Origin: Sinorhizobium sp.
GTDB taxonomy: Bacteria; Pseudomonadota; Alphaproteobacteria; Rhizobiales; Rhizobiaceae
Direction of reading: 5' to 3'
Length of the DNA: 59,628 nt
Assembly: GCA_031178305.1 (NCBI GenBank)
Contig: JAPSJG010000002.1
Location: forward strand, 1 to 59,628
In this document: positions 31,401-34,748 of the stretch, in pieces
How the letters are laid out: each line of letters starts with the position of its first letter
Position numbering within the stretch: the stretch's first letter is position 1
The notes under the pieces: model-generated
Seen by the model: only the letters and a program-made list of their open reading frames with translations
Told to the model about the DNA's origin: nothing
The model's database searches: none
Made by a program: the position numbers and the translations under genes

Positions 31401-31468
31401 GCGCCGCCTAGAAGTTTGTCGGGGGTGCTCCACTCGATATCAGTATCGAGCCCAATGACGATCGGCAT
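16427..31468 (-). CDS. Giant polyvalent virion protein (SleB-like, M15-like, InPase-like, N6-MTase, SNF2 helicase, JAB and PLxRFG domains)
   Basis: 5013 aa. SleB-like NDMVNTVIAEAAGEGDEGMLAVASVIKNRAG; M15-like SRHQHGDAADLGW..EPWHIE; NPPF MTase; AGKTFAAIASIM, VDEAHEFKN, QRDGRGIRQGN helicase; YHNHPSNGPLSSADIGF JAB; FPLGRFG. ATG at 31468. Confidence 0.92.
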   Translation of the reverse strand: MPIVIGLDTDIEWSTPDKLLGGAKPASEPAKAGFGLDLKSAASAKTESRSTPIDMPERDWNDMVNTVIAEAAGEGDEGMLAVASVIKNRAGVRGKSPGEIVREPDQFTGYAKPGPGALKAMQDPETRKRAETAIMRAFAGGEDPTGGADHYHATSVNPDWAGKMPQTAKVGQHLFYNSKANTGAPRTEAIGLTGEQARSDAEAPFDALLGREPETTSHVPNPEGKGLARLVRPEQKDDGSLLLSKLQPGKPTSYIENMKPELRTGLSAMFNDAPDHVKSGLDILSGARSPERQAEIIAVNAGKYGLDRNAWLADVAKLGPVEAGKKWRPQFKASGMSKNIGAPGGSRHQHGDAADLGWKGGRFADAPKEVREWVHANAERYGLSFPLGHEPWHIETTTARGGKAGAPVAKEQESPGGIVIDENFTSSNPAFMQEAKAIGEQQAAAEAEAAAAAEREKIAARDQADNARIGAAQQALEQKEPGRYQVVDEAELPAWKQRWEEENRSQGVVGDLGRILAAGNARLGLATREAVGMIPGVGPTVVETLDAIDTWVTGKPTEQRLEEYAAKADASVTPRQQEADAKKWWNEANGTFGPAWSDPRSYLRGVGESAPGTIVTMLPGGVLARATYLRMLAGGAEAATAAAAAAKTATIAGAVSEGMLGGAESSRSVRDRLGQIPREQLLQSEAVRDMVEGGMSEADAIKAVTEDAATQAFIVAGVTTGAFGGLGDRALAKIIADGVGGNVAQRVLRSAGRGAFAEGVLEELPQGVTQTMSENLAVKRVDPSQSITEGVEEAAAAGVATGGVMGGAMGGAGGAASPAAVDAETAANVSEPVPEPIGPLGRAVQHAQNKAEERAVRTLPDVTAPTTASAVPQDGRPEIGATVRVDAEGMDPMLARVESYQGDEAIVVDGGTGEVYQVPVANLSKIAEPVDVQAEALRRAQAEPPVRDVLPELSSDPALEPAAPIAAETTTEIPPAREQKPATEKRPTRPQPGNRVIVEGSNGERFPARVETYQEDGTEAVVVDDQGKAYQVPVEQLSVSGLTPDQVEQQELERNPPIEREPADAGPNSRRLGERTVVLPDERHAHLYDLAREQVIAKKLGGTSQVDMSKVLPAERKRLADEFGVSVEDLASMADDYRYRVERAAKEAKSTLPVKMHPVNERLLKQRQTARAKQEPEAVAAKDEAGQWWDVELTAQARKRVLDEAGIKRNERVMWGNLTPNIQKKLIAVRDAERGTGTAEQDPAPVGTFRTAKGSVYQVHADGTTTRDKAARNDPGHEGDSGRKPRTLKTVYVDTNAGALSAAGLQGLGAKGARVAIKDGKATLVTWNKAGNGWGASEGSRDIPIHAEPGVGRYPLELWDRAGDVPGYEAYSRMHAGNEIVELTGQPGRNEAPSPKPVAKPIDEAAHEAATSPNNDLPEPTQAQKEAGNYKVGRISLGGLDISIENPAGSERKGVSASGKPWSVTMKSHYGYIRGTVGRDKDHIDVFVKPGTDALDGSSKVYVVDQRDPARGRFDEHKVMVGYGSEEEARAAYMENYTSGWKGLGAISETTLDGFKGWLESGKTQEPFAPKWFGSRDKAQAHVAKEKLGATHEVVESGKRFEIREKSANPAKNIQKQFSEPAAQSEINPRALFRSKEWKAAWAGTKFGQPHPESPVAYQMAKGWQDAKAGKEPQRRPVDGTKYRKDGHNPIDDYLMGYVAAREGNGREIRATEAEAVFGGYLAETVDTPAEWELEAEAKAAAKLKTEKAKPSISENKIFTEDAAEKARALLRRKLSGSTLNSGIDPEILQAGITLAGYHIEKGARTFAAFAKAMLADLGDDVRPYLKSWYMGVKYDPRASAFEGMSSAAEVEAADIAAISAEEGTTEDVSAELDQSRSRALERAPAEQVPGTEAGGAPGAGVEGRSRADVSGGGSARATGRETRRGVAAGQGDLLAPAGGRNQDGTDEVTEGPFGPILRGYEGKWREAALELERRQTGDAIGALHHPEVGPIDLVWGAPGSNQSNGTGLAKLIAWHPEVLQDLQGFIERLKVDPERSTTRRIQLEDETGRAGVRLDYDGTAKTWLLTAFEKGSRRTERSSRRLSDLWGDRNTASASPRPTENISETLVDVQSAATPAQQRPTNYVITDADELGEGGAKAKFRGNIAAIRLLRKLDEEKRAATREEQSVLAKWVGWGGLRNAFYREDGSVAKGWEKEAAELKALLDSTEYASAESSTRNAHYTSPEVVSAVWDVARRLGFKGGQVLEPSVGAGNFLGLMPGELRDGAAITGVELDHITGGIAKNLYPGANIQSPMGFEKLTVPNDYFDLAIGNPPFGSEKLYDKQRRHLNKLSIHNFFFAKAIEALRPGGVLAMVVTNRFLDGASAAARDQIAKTSDLVGAIRLPNNAFLKNAGTEVTTDIVILRKRLEGDKPDTSWTQVGEWKGKDGKAVPLNQYFIDKPEMMLGDFGAYGTMYGPDEPALVAREGEDLSEALEKAIRALPQNVMVEPGAAVVPETVNVPETVTDVQVGTAFLAPDGEVHVRMPDHLGQPVSQVLEYPNETAKARVQGMVRVRDAFAKLRRAQIDEKASDAQIENLRKRLNTLYDGFVAKHGPINADANKRLFRDDPTWPQISALEQGFDKGISPAVAKKTGETAKGPSAQKAAIFTKRTQQPYSRVTSASSAKDALAASLNDFGRINLDAMSFLYGKPADAIVEELGPLVYKTPSGAYETADAYLSGNVKQKLAEAERAAEQDPDFRRNIAALRDVQPADIEAVDIDVKPGAPWVPAKHIEDFAMHITESGARGKAYYSRANAKWAVEVPRPSPAASTLYGTDRAGVETVLLAVLNGQSITIHDRFRDGSTAVNQEATEAANEKAARVKAEWDKWLWQDDARREELVRLYNDTFNTDVLRKYDGSHLTLPGKVSDDIIELRPHQKSFIWRRLQGGTALADHTVGAGKTFAAIASIMEKRRIGQARKPMVVVPNHLVGQWAADFVKLYPGAKVLAATKRDFEKENRKRLFARIATGDWDAVIVAHSAFGRIGMNPEYEARFIQEQMDDLEQSIAELRRETGQKSRNVAQLTKWRDNLKAKMEKLLDAGKKDEGLTFDELGVDDITVDEAHEFKNLAYSTSMQRVAGLGNAAGSQRAADLYMKTQFVLEKTGGNNVAFLTGTPLSNTMAEMYTIQRYLDRKSLTDLGIAHFDAWARVFGEVVTDWELSPSGQYKLNSRFAKFVNVPELMQRYLSFADVITNDDIKAQMKALGRTMPLPKVKGGKPTIVVVERSPDQAKYIGEGSADEAGNLAYPKGSIVWRAENLPKKQEKGADNMLKVMSDARKAALDMRLVDPGYGDYRGSKVHRAADEMVRIYKKWTDKRGTQLVFIDLSTPKKAMAAEQAKLRDLIAKAEDGDEAAQEALDKMSPDDFLALQSSFSVYDDLRQKLIDRGIPESEIAFIHDANTEAQKEELFGKVRSGKIRFLFGSTAKMGAGTNVQNRLVGLHHLDAPWRPSDLEQRDGRGIRQGNELYAEDPEGFEIEIMRYATENTLDARQWQTIEAKAKFIEQIRKGDLKKRDIEDIGGEAANAAEMKAAASGNPLILEEMETRRKLQQLERQSSEHDREQHRIKGRIRSLNEEAQSLRNRLPEVEADAQRAQAVEGKPFAATVKGEAFDKHKEFGAAVIAAIRKDLIERAGETEIGEYAGFKISIEHMHSRQYDITLAGDRDYHVSVEDAADMDPTGTAMRIVNTIKGLARIPAADKERIAEIERQAPALERQIAPWTGQQELDETAARHRRLVDALKPKPKGVAGQTTEVTTDVAAVAEPAKQNKRPDPAVEGAVGNLRSLGTPDLKKGIPLRDAAIERVTADGLRTGHEYLLALDDDGSVVEYGTAGDKANTGMNNRLLAAMANPDRKVVVYHNHPSNGPLSSADIGFLAYPGLYSIWAAGHDGQVTRAALTVAAAEALSSETPDLAALSMAKLKNAMIGVEYALQGFLQAQLNSKAITVDQANEAHAAGKLMAADRANVIDFTTNTPYDAAAITGFEAVIDAAADKLAGEIFNGPKNTGKRADRRAEPLRHAAEVARAPVAGKPDAGRRPDTSGLAEASTADYQGKGRGREKRQRVTETRIVEDLRGKLTDLQPAILKSIPLNYFSELARPNMKAVGEYLRVKRIMDAFRGTKHAEADAIGQEWLKYTRLGFVGKDKAKAQALADLMHEATLSGIDPSKVDAETQAMPGYAALRKAYTTLSPKGRELFNKVRDAYRQQTEELDEILLDNVRKAQEIALRQAEDRYRRTLQQIKDAGLTGIDKKNAEEDAASAYRAATTKGQWAAKARLTRMRIAFEASRVQGPYFPLGRFGRYFATARDIDGKVLSFSKFETVADRDRAVRQMQKDYPNAKFEVGVMEAGSDLRRAMDPRIVAEIEELLGGSGVSPELMDQVWQRYLESMPDLSARKRFIHRKGTAGFTGDALRVFSSHMFHAAHQMARLKFGLELQELVNQTFDQAKEADDQTRAMTLANELSKRHDWVMNPTGSKVAQTMTSTAFVWFLAASPASALVNMSQTVMLGLPILGARFGGILKAGKALAQASRDSVAGRGSVARANLKEDEKRAIEAFYESGLIDRTQSHDLAGVGETGVEYSPLRAKVMGIISWAFHRAEVWNREVTALAAYRMARAAGQNQSDAIDTAHDLTWKTHFDYSNSSRPALLQNDFAKVALVFRQHNINMLYRMFRDIHQAVKGETPAARREARYQVAGITGMMALMSGVSGVMGYSLAMALAGLIFGDDDDPMAFEQQFRANIVDILGPELGGIVLNGAPGHYLGIDLTSRIGMPDLWFRSPSRELQGKDEYQYWLSQSLGATVSLGEQLYRGFNVITDEGVVARGIEMMAPKAVRDLMKAYRYADEGVTSIRGDEIVPQDEIGIPSIIAQALGFTPAEVAETWERNSALKDAESRIKQKRQRLISRFAMAALAKDKETMAEAIEDIKRFNAVKINAPVAITKETLQRSIKTRASISAKRQDGVLISNEALGKELRDRLADPIYR

Positions 31469-31503
31469 GCGCGGTGCTCCATTCAGAGACCGCACTCATG
31501 CGC
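31469..31503 (-). promoter_or_regulatory. Leader element D: box GCGCATGAGTG + hairpin upstream of giant gene
   Basis: Box 31503-31493 (minus); stem GTGCGGT/ACCGCGC (one G-U), 13-nt loop ctctgaatggagc with RBS; ATG 31468. Confidence 0.65.
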
Positions 31504-31561
31504 GGAGAGATCGCGAATGTTATAGGTCGAGCCCGGCTTAAAGTGAAGCCGCGGCGAGAGG

Positions 31562-32350
31562 ATGTTGAATGCAACGTCCAATGTGCTATGGAGATTGTTA
31601 GTAACTACAGCGCGAGATTGGGGGCCGCAATTGTCTTCCGAAGTACCGTCCTTAGGTAAGAAATCCTACTGTTGCCCGTACTGCGGCGTCTTGGCGGCTC
31701 AGTACTGGCACCAGGCATATTCGAAGTTCACGGGCGAAGACACACCGCGGGAGGTCGGGGAAGGCGCACCTAAATTCGGCTCCCAATGGACGCAATTACC
31801 AGGTGCATTTGAAGTGGATAATCTCGCCCTTGCCTCGTGCCACAACTGCAAAAAGATAACGATATGGGTTGGGTCGAAGTTGCTCCTGCCGCAAGCGCGG
31901 ACGACTCCCGCGCCCAACCCCGACCTGCCCGCTGACGTGCTCAGCGACTATGAAGAGGCCAGCGCAATCGCTGATCGGTCGCCTCGCGGCGCGGCGGCAC
32001 TACTTCGTCTGTGTATCCAGAAGCTGTGCATTCATCTCGGCCAGCCCGGCAAGAACATCAACAGCGACATCAAAGCGCTTGTCCAGGCGGGACTGGACGC
32101 GCGGCTGCAGAAGGCTTTGGACGTCGTAAGGGTCGTTGGGAACAACGCGGTGCACCCCGGCGAGATTGACGCCGATAGTAGGGAAACGGCAGAAACGCTG
32201 TTCAGCCTTGTAAACTTGATCGCCGATAAAATGATTACTCAGCCCAAGCACGTAGACGAGGTCTACAACAGTTTACCTAGTGGCGTGCTGGCGGCGATTG
32301 AAAAGAGAGACGGTAAGGTGCCGCCAGCGGCATCCGACAAAGCGGTTTAA
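31562..32350 (+). CDS. Zinc-ribbon DUF4145-like protein
   Basis: CCPYCG...CHNCKK ribbon then LSDYEEASAIADRSPRGAAALLRLCIQKLCIHLGQ..GNNAVHPGEID, DUF4145-like. Start codon uncertain. Confidence 0.72.
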   Translation: MLNATSNVLWRLLVTTARDWGPQLSSEVPSLGKKSYCCPYCGVLAAQYWHQAYSKFTGEDTPREVGEGAPKFGSQWTQLPGAFEVDNLALASCHNCKKITIWVGSKLLLPQARTTPAPNPDLPADVLSDYEEASAIADRSPRGAAALLRLCIQKLCIHLGQPGKNINSDIKALVQAGLDARLQKALDVVRVVGNNAVHPGEIDADSRETAETLFSLVNLIADKMITQPKHVDEVYNSLPSGVLAAIEKRDGKVPPAASDKAV

Positions 32351-32360
32351 TGGGGGCGAC

Positions 32361-33257
32361 ATGGAAAAGAGTGGCAAAACCGCAAAAGCAGAGAAGGCGA
32401 TCCCCGACGGAACCGAGGAGATGGAAACCTGCGGAATAGTAATGCCCATATCAGGGATCGATGGCTGCGAGCCTGCTCATTGGGTCAATGTGCGTGAGAT
32501 ATTAGAGGCCGCTGCTCGGTCGGCCGGGTATGAGCCTCAGATGGTTTCAACAGGGGCGCACGTCGGGGTTATACAGGGCAGGATTGTTCAGAACCTGTAC
32601 GACAACCCCATTGTGGTGTGCGACGTCAGTGGCAAGAACCCGAATGTAATGTTCGAACTTGGCATGCGGTTGGCGTTCGACAAGCCGGTGATCATTGTCA
32701 AAGACGACATGACCTCCTACTCCTTCGACACGTCTCCGATCGAGCATTTAGAGTACAGGCGAGACCTGCGGTATCAGAACGTCGTTGAGTTCCAGAAGCT
32801 TCTCGCTCAACGGATCACGGCAACGGTGGAGAAGAGCCGGACGGACGAAGGCTATTCTCCCTTTCTGAGGCAATTCGGCAAATTCACCGTGTCAAAGTTG
32901 GAGACCCAGGAGGTGTCCAGCAACGAATATCTGGTCAAGAAAATTGACGCCCTTCAGCAAGAGATCTCAAAAGTGTCATCGACCTGGTGGAATTTCCAAG
33001 CTTCTCGCAGGGCGAACAATGCGGCTTTCGCTGGCGGCGACAGGGCGGTTGCGTATCTTGTCGATCCTACCGACACAGAATCATTAGCTAGAGGGTACAT
33101 TTATGAGGAACTGCAACCGCTCTCTCTTACTGATTTGAAGGATCCGGAGAAACTTAGGCCGCATCTGGCCTCGCTAAAGAAGCGCACTGCCCATCTGGAC
33201 GTTTCGGAGGACAGAATGCGTCAGCTACTACTGGAGTACGGTGCAAGCCGGGAATAG
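32361..33257 (+). CDS. TIR-like / nucleoside deoxyribosyltransferase-like (DRHyd) domain protein
   Basis: CGIVMPISGIDG..., VIQGRIVQNLYDNPIVVCDVSGKNPNVMFELGMRLAFDKPVIIVKDD Rossmann-like core with conserved NVMFELG; C-terminal extension of unknown type. Confidence 0.7.
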   Translation: MEKSGKTAKAEKAIPDGTEEMETCGIVMPISGIDGCEPAHWVNVREILEAAARSAGYEPQMVSTGAHVGVIQGRIVQNLYDNPIVVCDVSGKNPNVMFELGMRLAFDKPVIIVKDDMTSYSFDTSPIEHLEYRRDLRYQNVVEFQKLLAQRITATVEKSRTDEGYSPFLRQFGKFTVSKLETQEVSSNEYLVKKIDALQQEISKVSSTWWNFQASRRANNAAFAGGDRAVAYLVDPTDTESLARGYIYEELQPLSLTDLKDPEKLRPHLASLKKRTAHLDVSEDRMRQLLLEYGASRE

Positions 33258-33277
33258 CGCCGGCGCCGGTCGTACGG

Positions 33278-33490
33278 TCACTCGCTGAGAAGAGGTGATG
33301 GAGAGAGCGTCACCAACTGACACCGCTCCTTGAACCGCTCGAACGCCTTGTAGAACGCTTCCTTGTCGCGGTAGCTCACGTTGCATTTTCGTCCATCCAT
33401 GAGCGTCACGCCGACGCTGTCGCCATAATCGTCGACGTGCCCGACAAATGCGAAGTTGAACTCAGCGAAGCTGCTGTAGCGGAAAAACAT
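33278..33490 (-). CDS. Hypothetical small protein
   Basis: 70-aa ORF in the leftward virion block. Confidence 0.5.
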   Translation of the reverse strand: MFFRYSSFAEFNFAFVGHVDDYGDSVGVTLMDGRKCNVSYRDKEAFYKAFERFKERCQLVTLSPSPLLSE

Positions 33491-33520
33491 CGTCTCAGGT
33501 CCAAACCCTGTCCGGGATGA

Positions 33521-33757
33521 TCAACGGCCGAGCCCTGGCTTCGGTTTGAACAGGCTTTCCGCGTTCGCCTTCGCATCGGCTGCATCGAGGCGCGTCGGTG
33601 TTGGACGTTCTCTCGATTCAGCCAACACGATCTTGATCGGCCCCTGCTCGACGTCAAATCCGAGATTGACGCACCGGCCGGATTTCTCGCCGACGTGGAT
33701 CGTGCCCACGCCGGCGATCTCGACGGATTGCCCTACTTTCACTGTCAGTCGAAGCAT
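33521..33757 (-). CDS. CsrA-like RNA-binding regulator
   Basis: MLRLTVKVGQSVEIAGVGTIHVGEKSGRCVNLGFDVEQGPIKIVLAE aligns by eye with the CsrA core MLxLTRxxGExxxIG..VxVxxxxxxxVxxGxxAPxxVxxxR. Confidence 0.68.
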   Translation of the reverse strand: MLRLTVKVGQSVEIAGVGTIHVGEKSGRCVNLGFDVEQGPIKIVLAESRERPTPTRLDAADAKANAESLFKPKPGLGR

Positions 33758-33770
33758 CCGATTCCTGCCC

Positions 33771-34730
33771 TTATTGCGCCAAATAGCGGTCGCGCTTTTC
33801 GTCGGAGAGCTTTCCGAGTTCCCGCTCGTAAGCCTCGATGTCTTGGTTCGCGAGGCGATCGAGGTATGCGAACTCTCCGCCATCGCCAGTGTCGCTGATG
33901 TCGGCGGCAGGCACATTCGCAAGCGTCAAAGGGGCCTCTCTCTTCGGGAGCTTGCCCTTGCCGGATTGGTTCTCGGCCTTTGGTTTCGGCTTAGCCGCAT
34001 CGCCGAGCGCTTCACGCAGCTGCCTGTCCAGTATCGCGTGCGCCTTCTGAAGGTGCTTGGGGTTCAGCGGGTCCTTCGATGCCGACTGCAGCTTGCGCAG
34101 TTCGGTGTCGAGCATGGTGTGGAGCACAGTGCCCGGCTTGTACTGTGGGTGCTCGTTGAAGAACGTGGGAACGGTCTCGGTCTTGTAGCGCTCGATGGCG
34201 AGATCGCGCGTGACGGCGGCCGACGTGCGGCGCTCCTTCAGCTCGTCAAGCTCGGACTCGATTGGTTTGAGCTTCGCGCGAAGCTCCTTCGCGTTCAACT
34301 CACCGTCGTCGAACTGTTCGGCCAGCTTGTCACGCTCAGCGTCCAGCGCCTTGATCTTGTCGTTGATGTCTGCGGGCAGGATCCAGGACGCCGGCTTCTC
34401 GTCGTCTTCTTCGTCACCCTGGGCGTCGTCACCGGCATTGTCCCCGCCGGTATCTACGTCGGCCCCGGCGTCGCCAGCGATGTCGCTTCCGGTGTCGTCG
34501 CTTCCGGCGCCCTTGTCTTCCTCGCCGTCGCCATCGCCATCGCCCGCGTCGTCACCCCGGTTGTCGCCGCCGGCATCATCGCCCGCAGCGCCTTTATCGT
34601 CGTCATCGCCCTCGTCGCCGGCGTCACCCGCTGACTCCAGTCCTTCATCAACGACTGTTTCGTCGAGCAGCCCCTCACGTTCTTCTTCGGTCAGTCCGTC
34701 GAGATCTGCTTCATTGAATTTGGGAGGCAT
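33771..34730 (-). CDS. Capsid scaffolding protein
   Basis: Acidic Gly/Asp-rich N-terminus, helical C-terminal half, directly downstream of portal. Confidence 0.75.
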   Translation of the reverse strand: MPPKFNEADLDGLTEEEREGLLDETVVDEGLESAGDAGDEGDDDDKGAAGDDAGGDNRGDDAGDGDGDGEEDKGAGSDDTGSDIAGDAGADVDTGGDNAGDDAQGDEEDDEKPASWILPADINDKIKALDAERDKLAEQFDDGELNAKELRAKLKPIESELDELKERRTSAAVTRDLAIERYKTETVPTFFNEHPQYKPGTVLHTMLDTELRKLQSASKDPLNPKHLQKAHAILDRQLREALGDAAKPKPKAENQSGKGKLPKREAPLTLANVPAADISDTGDGGEFAYLDRLANQDIEAYERELGKLSDEKRDRYLAQ

Positions 34731-34748
34731 CTTGCTTCCTTTCCTCTG

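Noticed and set aside
33255-33271. GC palindrome GCGCCGGCGC after the TIR-like gene as a terminator
   Set aside because: Short, GC-only self-complementary run with no T-tract; common by chance in GC-rich DNA.
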